Shown: positions 1-7,592, counted from the stretch's first letter. The stretch is DNA of 8,405 nucleotides from Pseudomonadota bacterium (GCA_027296525.1 JAPUJA010000303.1:1-8405), one strand, 5' to 3'. The notes: generated by a model not told the origin, from the sequence alone. Program-made: numbers and translations.

Positions 1-246
1 CGAGAGGATATCGATCATGGGGAGCGCGTAGGCCGCCGTCTTGCCCGTGCCCGTCTGCGCCCGGCCGACCAGGTCGCGGCCCTGGAGGATCACGGGGATC
101 GCCTTTCGCTGGATCGGGGTCGGCTCGGCGAAGCCCATATCGGTGACGGCCTGGAGCACCGCGGAGCTTAGCCCGAGCGCGTCAAAGCCCGCCTCGGGCT
201 CGCTCGCCGGGGCTGCCGGCTTCGCTTCGAGCGCCTTGTCCGTCAT
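1..246 (-). CDS. DEAD-box ATP-dependent RNA helicase, N-terminal part (runs off the left edge)
   Basis: The first 82 codons are present. A low-complexity Ala/Pro/Glu leader (residues 1-20) precedes the Q-motif region: F21, then GFAEPTPIQ at 38-46, which recognises adenine in DEAD-box helicases. Motif I (Walker A) follows as AQTGTGKT at 63-70. This Q motif plus Walker A spacing is diagnostic of the RhlE/DeaD/SrmB-type RNA helicases, which unwind RNA duplexes in ribosome assembly and mRNA decay. The DEAD box and all later motifs lie outside the window, so the subfamily cannot be assigned. The ATG at 246 was chosen because the Q-motif leader has a normal length; no strong Shine-Dalgarno sequence is visible upstream. 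The gene lies 117 bp downstream of parE on the same strand, and I see no convincing terminator between them, so readthrough is possible. Confidence 0.93.
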   Translation of the reverse strand, partial: MTDKALEAKPAAPASEPEAGFDALGLSSAVLQAVTDMGFAEPTPIQRKAIPVILQGRDLVGRAQTGTGKTAAYALPMIDILS

Positions 247-363
247 CGACTCAGAGGATGTTGCAGCGGCTTCTCGCGCGCGCCGGTGGCCCGCCCGCTG
301 CCAGGTAATTCATGTCTCTCATGTAGGCGCGAATGCCAGCGGGTCAAGCGCGGCGGCGCGGTT

Positions 364-2331
364 TCAGACATCGAGGTCGGTCACGAACTTGGCGTTTTCC
401 TGAATGAAGGCGAAGCGGAGCTCGGGCTTGCGCCCCATGAGCCGTTCGACCTGCTGCGCCGTCCGCTTGCCCGCTTTGGGGCCGATGGCGACGCGCAAGA
501 GCGCGCGGTGCTCAGGGCTCATCGTCGTCTCGCGCAGCTGGGCCGGGCGCATTTCACCAAGGCCCTTGAAACGGCTGATCTCGACGTTGCGCTTGCCCTT
601 GAAGAGCGTCTTCAAGAGCTCATCCCGGTCGGCGTCGTCGTGCGCGTAGCGCATGACCCCGCCCTGGCTCAAACGATAGAGCGGTGGCTGGGCCAGGTAG
701 AGATGACCATTTTTCACGAGGTCCGGCATCTCACGATAAAAGAAGGTCATAAGCAAGGCCGCGATATGAGCGCCGTCGACATCCGCATCGGTCATGATGA
801 TGACCCGCTCGTAGCGCAGATCGTCGTCGCTATAGCTGCTCTGCGTCCCGCAACCGAGCGCCTGTACGAGATCGGCGAGCTCCTGATTGCCGTGCAGCTT
901 CTCCGCGCTCGCGCTCATCACGTTGAGGATCTTGCCGCGAAGCGGAAGCACAGCCTGCGTCTGCCGGTCGCGCGCCTGCTTGGCGGAACCGCCCGCCGAG
1001 TCCCCTTCCACCAGGAAGATCTCGGTATCGTCGCGCCCTTCCCGGGTGCAGTCCGCGAGCTTTCCAGGCAGCCTGAGCTTGCGGGTCGCCTTCTTGCGCG
1101 AAATCTCCTTTTCCTGGCGGCGCCTGAGCCGCTCCTCGGCGCGCTCGATCATGCCCGCGAGCAGCCGGTTCGCGGCCTCCGGGTCGGCGCTCAGCCAGTG
1201 ATCGAAGTGATCGCGGATACTGGCATCGACGAGCTTGGTGACCTCGGGGTTGGACAGGCGCTCCTTGGTCTGGCCCTGAAACTGGGGGTTTGGGATGAAC
1301 AGGGAGAGGAGAGCGGCGGTGCCGCCCATGACGTCATCGGGCGCGATCTGGGAGGCCTGCCGGTTTCCGACGAGCTCGCCATAGGCCTTGAGCGCCTTGG
1401 CGAGGCCCGAGCGCAAGCCCGCCTCGTGGCTGCCGCCCTGGATCGTCGGCACGGTGTTGCAGTGCGAGGCAAGAAAGCCTTCGCCCTCGGCCGGAAAGGC
1501 GATCGCCCATTCCACGCGCCCGGCGTCCTTCGGAAACTTCACCTCGCCGGTGAACGGGGTCTCGGTGAGCGCTTCTCGCCCGTCCAGCTTCGCGGCGAGA
1601 TAATCGGCAAGCCCCCCCGGGAAATGGAACCGGTCCTCCTGCGGCACCGTTCCGTTGCGTTTGGCGAGCTTGGGGTCGCACTTCCAGCGGATCTCGATCC
1701 CGCGGAAGAGATAGGCCTTGTCGCGCGCCATCTCGTGGAGCCAGGCGGGGCGAAACCCGACCTTGGGCCCGAAAATCTTCGGATCGGGGTGGCAAACGAT
1801 CCGGGTGCCGCGCCGGTTCGAGGCCTTACCGATCACCTTGAGCTTGCCGGTGGGCTCGCCGCGCCGGTACTCCTGCGCCCAGACCTTGCGATCGCGCGCG
1901 ACCTCGACGCGCAGCCATTCCGAGAGGGCATTCACCACCGAGAGGCCCACGCCGTGGACCCCGCCCGCGGTGGTGTACACCTTGCCGCCGAACTTGCCGC
2001 CCGAATGGAGCGTGGTGAGAATGATCTCGAGCGCCGGCTTGTTATCGTATTTCGGATGCGGGTCGACGGGGATCCCCCGCCCGTTGTCGGTGACCGCCAC
2101 CGAGCCGTCACCGTTCATCTCGAGCTCGATCCAGCTCGCGTGACCGGCGAGGGCCTCATCCATCGCGTTGTCCAGGAGCTCCGCCACCAGATGGTGGAGG
2201 CCACGGGCGTCCGTTCCGCCGATATACATGCCGGGCCGGCGCCGGACGGGCTCGAGCCCCTCGAGGACCTCGATGTCCTTGGCGGAATAGCCTTTTTTCC
2301 CGCGGGCGGGCTGTTCGAAGAGATCTTGCAA
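364..2331 (-). CDS. parE: DNA topoisomerase IV subunit B (ParE)
   Basis: ATPase subunit of topoisomerase IV, which with ParC decatenates replicated chromosomes. From the TTG at 2331 it is 655 aa, a normal ParE length. It lacks the long insert seen in the Toprim region of many GyrB proteins. Motifs (residues numbered from this TTG): GHKL ATPase N box ELLDNAMDEALAGH (51-64), DNGRGIPV (82-89), the ATP-lid segment GGKFGGKVY followed by GGVHGVG, and the QTK loop at 354-356. In the Toprim domain, EGDSAGG (442-448) supplies the metal-binding Glu, PLRGKILNV follows, and DADVDG (515-520) completes the site. The C-terminal RFKGLGEM and the end ARFAFIQ-like RFAFIQENAKFVTDLDV favour ParE over GyrB. Start choice: the frame opens at a TTG at 2379, but a second in-frame TTG at 2331 has a GAGG eight bases upstream and gives MQDLFEQP, resembling alphaproteobacterial ParE starts; 2379 remains possible. 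It is divergent from the EamA gene. Confidence 0.95.
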   Translation of the reverse strand: MQDLFEQPARGKKGYSAKDIEVLEGLEPVRRRPGMYIGGTDARGLHHLVAELLDNAMDEALAGHASWIELEMNGDGSVAVTDNGRGIPVDPHPKYDNKPALEIILTTLHSGGKFGGKVYTTAGGVHGVGLSVVNALSEWLRVEVARDRKVWAQEYRRGEPTGKLKVIGKASNRRGTRIVCHPDPKIFGPKVGFRPAWLHEMARDKAYLFRGIEIRWKCDPKLAKRNGTVPQEDRFHFPGGLADYLAAKLDGREALTETPFTGEVKFPKDAGRVEWAIAFPAEGEGFLASHCNTVPTIQGGSHEAGLRSGLAKALKAYGELVGNRQASQIAPDDVMGGTAALLSLFIPNPQFQGQTKERLSNPEVTKLVDASIRDHFDHWLSADPEAANRLLAGMIERAEERLRRRQEKEISRKKATRKLRLPGKLADCTREGRDDTEIFLVEGDSAGGSAKQARDRQTQAVLPLRGKILNVMSASAEKLHGNQELADLVQALGCGTQSSYSDDDLRYERVIIMTDADVDGAHIAALLMTFFYREMPDLVKNGHLYLAQPPLYRLSQGGVMRYAHDDADRDELLKTLFKGKRNVEISRFKGLGEMRPAQLRETTMSPEHRALLRVAIGPKAGKRTAQQVERLMGRKPELRFAFIQENAKFVTDLDV

Positions 2332-2339
2332 TGGCGAAC

Positions 2340-2343
2340 CCTC
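2340..2343 (-). promoter_or_regulatory. Ribosome binding site deciding the parE TTG start
   Basis: On the minus strand GAGG (within AGGACGAGGG) lies eight bases before the TTG at 2331. The alternative TTG at 2379 has no purine-rich element at suitable spacing. This is the main reason to shorten the gene by 16 codons. Confidence 0.5.
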
Positions 2344-2396
2344 GTCCTGGAGAGCAGTAAAGCAGAGATGTTTTACCAACCGGTTTTCTGCAATGG

Positions 2397-2441
2397 CCTA
2401 TATAAAGGGTCCATTCCCTGAAATACACCTATATATAGTGC
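2397..2441. promoter_or_regulatory. AT-rich divergent promoter region between parE and the EamA gene
   Basis: This 45-bp AT-rich patch stands out in the GC-rich intergenic region. It contains CCTATATA twice as a direct repeat (2397-2404 and 2428-2435, 31 bp start to start, about three helical turns). Between them is a small dyad, AGGG-TCCATT-CCCT. On the minus strand TATATAGG could act as a parE -10 element, with a GTATTT about 16 bp upstream as a weak -35; this would leave a leader of about 60 nt to the TTG at 2331. A plus-strand promoter for the EamA gene could use the second TATATA. The hexamers are poor matches, so exact elements are uncertain. The rest of the gap to 2595 is GC-rich, with an 8-bp inverted repeat (2508-2515 / 2535-2542, 19-nt loop) and no recognisable gene. 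Confidence 0.35.
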
Positions 2442-2595
2442 CCGACTCGTGACGGCCCCTCCTTCGCGCCTCGCTCCCTCAAGGAATGGGGCCCCTTCGC
2501 GATCGCCCGCCCGGCAGCGCCCGCCGCTTGTTGCGCCGGGCGCGCCATGATAGAGGGGCGGCCCCCTCCGCCGATGATGGCTAAATTCAGAACCC

Positions 2596-3555
2596 ATGAC
2601 AGAAGCCGATCGTCCGAGCGCAACGAGCGCGTCCAAAATCACCGGGACACCCAACCTTCGGTCGATCGTCTATCTGTTCATGGGCGGCGTCCTTTTCGGT
2701 CTCTTCTTCTCGCTGATGCGCATGGCCACGACCGAAGGCGTGCCCTTTCTCGCCTTCGTCTTCTGGTTCGCCTTTGGCGGAGCCATGCTCACCCTCTCCT
2801 ACACTTTCCTGCGGGGCAAACCGCCGAAATGGACGCGGCGGCACGTGCGCTCCTATCTCGCGATAGCATCCACCTGGCTCTTGGCTCCATTTACCGTCTG
2901 GGCCTTCGTCGCGCCGAAGCTACCCGCCGGCATCACCGGCTTGTCGATTTCACTCGCGCCGCCGCTGACCCTGCTTTTCGCACTGGTCTTGAAGATCGAG
3001 CGTTTCAACCTTTGGCGGCTCGCCGGGATGTTGCTGGCTGCCGCCGGCATCCTCCTGATCGTCATCCCGGAAAGCAGCCTTCCCGCGCGGGAGATGGCGC
3101 CCTGGGTCTTGCTCACCTTGGCGGCCCCCATCATCGGCGCGATCGGCAATATTTGGGTGGCCACCCTTTGGCCACCGGGCAGCACCTCCGAACAGTTTGC
3201 AGCCGGCGGCTTGATCGTCGGCTCGCTCTTGCTCCTCCCCGTCGCCGTCGGCGCTCACGGACTCTGGCTGTTCGACGGACCGTTCGGCAACGGACATATC
3301 GCGTTGCTCGGCTCGATGGTTATCATCGCGATCCTTTGGTGCCTGGCGATGGAAATCGTCCGCTTGTCGGGTTCGGTTTTCATGAGTCTGTTCGATTACG
3401 CGGGTACGCTGGCCGGTGTCGGATGGGGCATGCTCATCTTCGGCGAACGCCACAGCCTCTGGATCTGGGCGGCGATCCTGTTGCTGCTGACGGGCATCTA
3501 CTTCGTCAACAAGACGAGCAAGGCGGTGCGCAAAGCATCCGCCTCAAGCCATTAA
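2596..3555 (+). CDS. EamA/DMT-superfamily inner-membrane transporter
   Basis: A 319-aa protein with ten predicted hydrophobic segments in the two-times-five arrangement of the drug/metabolite transporter superfamily. Approximate helices are 23-43, 49-71, 87-107, 113-132, 138-157, 169-191, 202-220, 234-256, 260-282 and 287-305. Short basic loops such as RGKPPKWTRRH (73-83) lie between helices. The final segment, FGERHSLWIWAAILLLLTG, resembles the end of the second EamA repeat. Members export amino acids, metabolites or drugs; this one has no substrate-defining feature I can recognise. The ATG at 2596 is the only sensible start: an in-frame TGA lies at 2575 and the next Met is residue 29. No clear Shine-Dalgarno is visible, so initiation may be weak or leaderless. 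It is transcribed away from parE and converges on the ureohydrolase gene, with 51 bp between the stops and no evident terminator hairpin. A functional link to the ABC operon is not supported. Confidence 0.9.
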   Translation: MTEADRPSATSASKITGTPNLRSIVYLFMGGVLFGLFFSLMRMATTEGVPFLAFVFWFAFGGAMLTLSYTFLRGKPPKWTRRHVRSYLAIASTWLLAPFTVWAFVAPKLPAGITGLSISLAPPLTLLFALVLKIERFNLWRLAGMLLAAAGILLIVIPESSLPAREMAPWVLLTLAAPIIGAIGNIWVATLWPPGSTSEQFAAGGLIVGSLLLLPVAVGAHGLWLFDGPFGNGHIALLGSMVIIAILWCLAMEIVRLSGSVFMSLFDYAGTLAGVGWGMLIFGERHSLWIWAAILLLLTGIYFVNKTSKAVRKASASSH

Positions 3556-3606
3556 TGTCGCGCGAGTCGCCCGTCGCTCAACGACACCCAACGGCGCAAC
3601 CGGGGC

Positions 3607-4609
3607 TTAAACGCGTCCCTTCCCGTTGGGATTGGCGATCGTGCCCATGACGTCCATGGCGAGGCGCACGGCGACGCGCGCCGCGTTGTTGGCCGGGTCG
3701 TAAACCGGGCTGCATTCCGTGATCACATAGGCGTCGATCCCTTGGCGCGCGAAGGTCCGCACGAACTTGATCATCTCGCGCGGCGTCATGCCTCCCGTCT
3801 CGGGCGTGGTCACGCCGGGAACGAAGCCCTGATCCATGCAGTCGAGATCGGTATGCAGCACGACCTTCTCGACCCCCTTCGTCCAGCAATGCTTGATGAC
3901 CTTTTTCGCGATGGCCTCGACGCCCTGCTCCTCGATGTCCCAGATCGTGAACATGAGGATACCGTACTCCTCGACGAACTCGCGCTCCTGGGGCGGGTTG
4001 AGGGCGCCGTTCATGCCGAGAAGCGCAATGCTCTTGCAGTTCGGAAGCTCGGCGGTGCGGCTTACCGGGCAAGCGTGATTGAGGATCTCGCCGCCCACGT
4101 CCCGCGCGGTGTCCATGTGGGAGTCGAAATGGATATAGGCAAAACCGCCCTTCTTGCAGGTCCTCGAGAAGGGCGGTGACCGGAATTGGGCAGGAATCGT
4201 CGCCGCCGAAGACGAAGGGAATCGCGCCGGCCTCGACGATGTTCGTGATGCACTCCTCCGCGCGGTCGAAGGTCCGGCGCGCGTTGCCCGGGATGATCTG
4301 CACGTCGCCGCAGTCGGCCAAATTGAGCGCGTCGAACAGGTCGACCTGAAACTCGCCGTGATGGCTGATGTAGCGATCCGTCGCGCTGCGGATCGCGCGC
4401 GGGCCCATCGAGGTGCCGGGGCGGCAGGTGTTCGTGTGCTCCCAGGGGAGTCCCAGCACCGCCGCCTTGACCTTCTTCGCGACGAGCTCCTTGGTCACGG
4501 GCGGAACGACGTCGGCCTTGAGGAAGGACGGGATTCCCGAAATCAGATGGGTCGGAAAGTCGTCTTGTCCTTGCCGTTTCCCGTAAATCAGATAGCTGTC
4601 ATGGGCCAT
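3607..4609 (-). pseudogene. Agmatinase/arginase-family ureohydrolase, interrupted by a one-base frameshift
   Basis: Ureohydrolases use a binuclear metal centre to split guanidino compounds into urea and an amine. The ATG at 4609 opens a frame with good family similarity to about residue 152 (GLPWEHTNTCRPGTSMGPRAIR at 53-74, FGGDDS at 134-139). Similarity then jumps to another frame, reached by skipping one base at about 4150-4160, and ends at TAA 3609. Corrected length is 333 aa, normal for the family (E. coli SpeB is 306). After correction DSHMD (162-166) and TDLDCMD (253-259) match the DAHxD and DxDxxD metal motifs. Canonical GGDH has Asp138 instead of His, and DAHxD has Ser163 instead of Ala. 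All the rest looks constrained, so the lesion is recent or a sequencing/assembly error. Uncorrected, the first frame stays open to about 3578, giving a similar-length protein without most metal ligands. It is last in the transporter operon, 120 bp after the permease. Agmatine is a guess; other guanidino substrates fit equally. Confidence 0.85.
4144..4177. repeat. Perfect 11-bp inverted repeat inside the ureohydrolase gene, at the frameshift
   Basis: ACCGCCCTTCT (4144-4154) and AGAAGGGCGGT (4167-4177) are exact reverse complements around a 12-base loop (4155-4166). The repeat lies within coding sequence, and the point where the reading frame changes (about 4150-4160) is in one arm. It can form a GC-rich stem in DNA or mRNA. 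It is not followed by a U tract, so a terminator is unlikely. Confidence 0.85.
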
Positions 4610-4620
4610 TTTGGATAGCA

Positions 4621-4625
4621 CTCCT
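4621..4625 (-). promoter_or_regulatory. Ribosome binding site of the ureohydrolase gene
   Basis: AGGAG (within AAAGGAG) lies 11 bases upstream of the ATG at 4609. An in-frame GTG at 4621 would overlap this element with no spacing, so the ATG is preferred. The 120-bp gap between the permease stop and this start otherwise holds only short dyads (TTGAA-ACC-TTCAA at 4721-4733 and CTGAG-AAG-CTCAG near 4664-4676). It shows no clear promoter or terminator. Confidence 0.6.
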
Positions 4626-4729
4626 TTCTGTTGGAAACCGTGTTGCCGATATGCCTGAGAAGCTCAGCCCGTATGCCGGCGCTATGGAACGCGTTCGCGG
4701 CGCGCGAGATGAAGACCCGGTTGAAACCT

Positions 4730-5530
4730 TCAACGGCGAGGCAGCGTGAGCGGTTTTCGCCGGCTGATGGTAAACAGAATCGCGATGAGCACAACGCTCA
4801 TCGAGATGCCGAAGACGACACTGCCCGCGGCGTTCAGCTCGGGGTTCTGTCCCGACCGAAGCATTTCAAAGAGCATCACGGGAAGCGTGACGTCGAAGCG
4901 CGTGAGCAGGAAGGCGATGATGAACTCGTCCCACGAGAGCGTGAACGAGAGACAAAAGGCCGCGAACAGCGACGGCCTCAGGATCGGCACGGTGATCAGC
5001 CACAAGGCCTGGAAATCGCTCGCGCCCAGGTCGTGGGCCGCGCGCTCGATGTTGCGCTGATGCTCGCCTAAGGCGGCGAGCACGATTCCGAAGCAAAGCG
5101 GCAGGTTGATCACGACATGGCCCGCGCCCACGGCCCAGAGCGACTTGGGCACGCCCATGACGTGAAAGCTGATCAAGAGCCCCATCCCGATGATGAGGTA
5201 GGAAACCGTGATCGGCGCCATGACCGCGTACCGCATGGCCCCATCCCAACGGCTCGGGTTGCGCGCGATGCTGTAGGCCGCGAGGAAGCCGAGGGTGGTG
5301 GCGACAAGAGACGACAGGCTGGCCACGATGACCGAATTGATCAGGGCCTCGACCAGGCGCTCGTTGCTGAACAGGCGTTCGTACCACTGCAGGCTCGGCC
5401 CCTTGAAGGGCGGCAGCGGAATGCTGCTCGAGGTAAACGAGAAGAGCACCAGGATGCCGACGGGCAGGAAGATGAAGGCGAAGCCCATCACCAAATAGAT
5501 CCAGCCCGGCAATTGACGCAGGAGCGCCAT
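4730..5530 (-). CDS. ABC transporter permease, PotC/PotI type
   Basis: A 266-aa inner-membrane subunit of a polyamine/opine-type importer, with about six hydrophobic segments (approximately 11-32, 64-88, 103-124, 133-153, 185-207, 235-256). The cytoplasmic EAA loop that docks the ATPase is at 161-187 (ERAAHDLGAS, then a downstream VPILRPSL). It is followed by SWDEFIIAFLLTRFDVTLP (199-217), typical of PotC/PotI-like permeases. Length is normal. The ATG at 5530 follows the stop of the preceding permease gene after only 3 bp, so the two are translationally linked. The protein is strikingly similar to the partial permease at 8010-8405, including a 29-bp identical DNA run. The upstream genes supply the partner permease and binding protein; the ureohydrolase lies downstream. 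Substrate cannot be deduced from the permease. Confidence 0.93.
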   Translation of the reverse strand: MALLRQLPGWIYLVMGFAFIFLPVGILVLFSFTSSSIPLPPFKGPSLQWYERLFSNERLVEALINSVIVASLSSLVATTLGFLAAYSIARNPSRWDGAMRYAVMAPITVSYLIIGMGLLISFHVMGVPKSLWAVGAGHVVINLPLCFGIVLAALGEHQRNIERAAHDLGASDFQALWLITVPILRPSLFAAFCLSFTLSWDEFIIAFLLTRFDVTLPVMLFEMLRSGQNPELNAAGSVVFGISMSVVLIAILFTISRRKPLTLPRR

Positions 5531-5533
5531 GGC

Positions 5534-6448
5534 CTACACCCGATCCATCCGGAGCCATCGCGCGAACAGGAAATAGGCGATCGTCACGGTGATCATCAGC
5601 ATGAGGCTCATGGCCGAGGCCATCGGCAGATCGTTCGCCCTCTGAATCTGCAGTATGATCGCTTGAGGCAACAGCATTTCGTTGCTGCCGCCCAGGATCT
5701 GCGGCGTGATGAAGTCGCCCATGGTGATCACGAAGGTGATGAACGCGCCGATCGCGATGCCCGGGATACTGAGCGGAAGCGTGATCCGTAAGAAGACCTG
5801 AATCTTGGATGCCCCGAGATCGGCCGCGGCCAAACGATAGGATTTGCTGATCTGAACCAGATTCGCGTAGATCGTGAGCGTCAGCAGCATCGTGAAGAAA
5901 TGGGTGAAGCCGAGCACGGTGGCGCCCCGCGTGTAGCCCAGCTGAACGGGATCGTCGATGACACCGATGCCAAGTAGAACGGTATTGAGCACGCCGGTCT
6001 CGCTAAGGATGACCGACCAGGCGTAGGAACGCACCAGATAGGACGTCCAAAAAGGCAAAATGCACAGGACGAGCAGGAACTTCTGCCAGCGCTGGGGCAC
6101 TTGGTAAGCGAGCACATAGGCCAGCGGATAGGCGAGCACGACGCTGATGCCCGCCGTAATGAGCGACACCTCGATCGAATTGAACAGGCCTTCGAGCAGA
6201 TAGCTCTTGCTGAAGAACTTCGCGTAATTCGCGAAGTCCCACGTCGCCTCCAGCTTGCCGGAAACCCGGTCCCAGAAGCTGACGACCACCATGAAGACGA
6301 TCGGAGCGGCGAAGATGATCGCCGTCCAGACGAGCGTCGGTACGACCGCCCATCGGGAGAGGTTGATGTGCCTTCCCGATGGGCGTTCGGCCGCACGAGC
6401 CTTTACGATCGGCGCGGACCGGTCGATCACTCGATCGGATTCAGCCAT
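5534..6448 (-). CDS. ABC transporter permease, PotB/PotH type
   Basis: A 304-aa inner-membrane subunit that pairs with the PotC-like permease. A 32-residue hydrophilic N-terminus precedes about six hydrophobic segments (approximately 34-57, 92-114, 123-147, 177-199, 229-250, 278-297). The periplasmic part before helix 2 includes WDFANYAKFF, a frequent PotB-family feature. The EAA loop is at about 206-230 (LAAADLGASKIQVF, then LPLSIPG), and FITMGDFITPQILGG-like sequence follows (239-254). Length matches PotB/PotH. It starts 16 bp after the binding-protein stop and ends 3 bp before the next permease, so it is an internal operon gene. Its Shine-Dalgarno is weak, consistent with translation coupled to the upstream gene. 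Confidence 0.93.
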   Translation of the reverse strand: MAESDRVIDRSAPIVKARAAERPSGRHINLSRWAVVPTLVWTAIIFAAPIVFMVVVSFWDRVSGKLEATWDFANYAKFFSKSYLLEGLFNSIEVSLITAGISVVLAYPLAYVLAYQVPQRWQKFLLVLCILPFWTSYLVRSYAWSVILSETGVLNTVLLGIGVIDDPVQLGYTRGATVLGFTHFFTMLLTLTIYANLVQISKSYRLAAADLGASKIQVFLRITLPLSIPGIAIGAFITFVITMGDFITPQILGGSNEMLLPQAIILQIQRANDLPMASAMSLMLMITVTIAYFLFARWLRMDRV

Positions 6449-6464
6449 TCACGTCGTCAGGCGA

Positions 6465-7592
6465 TCAGGCCTGCAGGAACTCCGTCCACAGATCGAGCAT
6501 CGCCTCATCGAGATCTTCCCCACCGATGGTCGAGGCATAGGACCGCGCCAAGAACTCTTGCTGCTGGTCCCAGCGCAAGATGGTCTTCTCCTGGTCCGAC
6601 ATCGGGGTATCGATTATCACGGGTAAGCCCCAAAAGCACTCGGACGTCGCCAAGTAGCGCTGGCCATCGGGACTCAGGGTGTGGTCGATGAAGTCCCAAC
6701 AGAAATCCTTCTTCTCCGAGTCGCTGAAGATGCAGAGGCTCTCGTTCCAGAGCAGCCCGCCCTCGTCGAAGATCGTCCAGTCGAGCCAGTCGATTTCCGC
6801 CATGTCGAGGGCCACCGACCACTCGGAACCGGCGATGATCATATCCACGGACTCTGTGTAGAGCGCGTTCAACACCGTCAAAATATCGCCGACGACCTGG
6901 GCGTTGGCCTTCAATTCGAGCAGCGGCTCGCGGATCGTCGACTCCAGATTCGCGACCGTGATGTCCTGCGGGCGCAAGTCCCTGGAGATCCCGACGAGCT
7001 GAATGACGGGGAAGTAGTAGTCGTAGACGGCAATCCGGTTCTTGTACTTCGGGTTGTACATGATCTCGGCCGTCTTCGCGTCCTCAGGATCGACCTTGTT
7101 CTTGTTGTAGGCCACGCCGTAATAGCCGAACTTGTCCGGCACGCCCCAGAGCTTGCCGTCGGTGTAAGAGTGAGGCTGTTCGCGAAGGCCCGGGAAGTAC
7201 TTGTCCCACGGCACCCGGTCGTCATCGAGCGCATCGATGATGCCCAAGCGTGAGACCATCGGGGTGTCCTGGAAGTCGAGACAGAAGAGGTCCCAGTCTC
7301 CCGGCGACGACTGTTCCTTGACCGCGAGGGCGCTGCCGGTGCCCTCATAGGTCTTCACATCCACGGTAACGCCGGTCGCGTCCTGGAAGGTCCCGATCAG
7401 GCGTGAATCCGCGTGATCGCACCAGGTGAGGAAACTCATGGAGTCCGCCGCCCAGCCGGGCTTCGGAGCCACTAGGCCCGCCGTCGCCGCACCCGCCGCG
7501 GCCACCGCGGAGCCTTTGAGGAAGCGCCGGCGCGTCAGCTCCGGCACGCTTTTGTCGTAAGGGGCGAATGGACCGCCCATGCGTCGTTTCAT
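6465..7592 (-). CDS. Tat-exported extracellular solute-binding protein, PotD/PotF-like
   Basis: A 375-aa periplasmic receptor for the ABC importer. The N-terminus has a textbook twin-arginine signal: T20-R-R-R-F-L-K26, a hydrophobic Ala/Gly-rich stretch (28-41), and a probable cleavage near GWA-AD (after residue 48 or 49). The mature protein resembles bacterial solute-binding family 1/PotD: FLTWCDHADSRLIGTF (54-69), TGVTVDVKTYEG (73-84), WDLFCLDFQD (100-109) and GKLWGVPDKFGYYGVAYN (146-163). Many acidic and aromatic residues suit a cationic ligand, but ligand identity is not readable. The ATG at 7592 has GGAG eight bases upstream and keeps the Tat motif at a normal distance; an internal Met at residue 5 is less likely. 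It is the first gene of the operon, preceded by a 417-bp leader region. Family naming is secure. The polyamine or guanidino ligand is inferred from the permeases and the ureohydrolase. Confidence 0.92.
   Translation of the reverse strand: MKRRMGGPFAPYDKSVPELTRRRFLKGSAVAAAGAATAGLVAPKPGWAADSMSFLTWCDHADSRLIGTFQDATGVTVDVKTYEGTGSALAVKEQSSPGDWDLFCLDFQDTPMVSRLGIIDALDDDRVPWDKYFPGLREQPHSYTDGKLWGVPDKFGYYGVAYNKNKVDPEDAKTAEIMYNPKYKNRIAVYDYYFPVIQLVGISRDLRPQDITVANLESTIREPLLELKANAQVVGDILTVLNALYTESVDMIIAGSEWSVALDMAEIDWLDWTIFDEGGLLWNESLCIFSDSEKKDFCWDFIDHTLSPDGQRYLATSECFWGLPVIIDTPMSDQEKTILRWDQQQEFLARSYASTIGGEDLDEAMLDLWTEFLQA

Noticed and set aside
247..363. Possible terminator between parE and the helicase gene (CCCGCTG 294-300 / CAGCGGG 337-343).
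   Set aside because: The 36-base loop and the absence of a T tract make an intrinsic terminator unlikely.
286..2421. A 711-codon open frame on the plus strand, longer than parE itself.
   Set aside because: It is antisense to parE, whose strand shows all GHKL and Toprim motifs. The plus-strand translation has no recognisable domain and arises from GC-rich codon structure.
3578..4150. Continuation of the first ureohydrolase frame to about 3578, suggesting an intact 347-aa protein.
   Set aside because: After about residue 153 the translation is Arg-rich and lacks family motifs, while the alternate frame carries DSHMD and DLDCMD. The open frame is chance in high-GC sequence.
4144..4177. Programmed ribosomal frameshifting stimulated by the hairpin.
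   Set aside because: A stimulatory stem should lie downstream of the slip site, but the needed shift is in its 3' arm. There is no stop codon in the zero frame or classic slippery sequence there.
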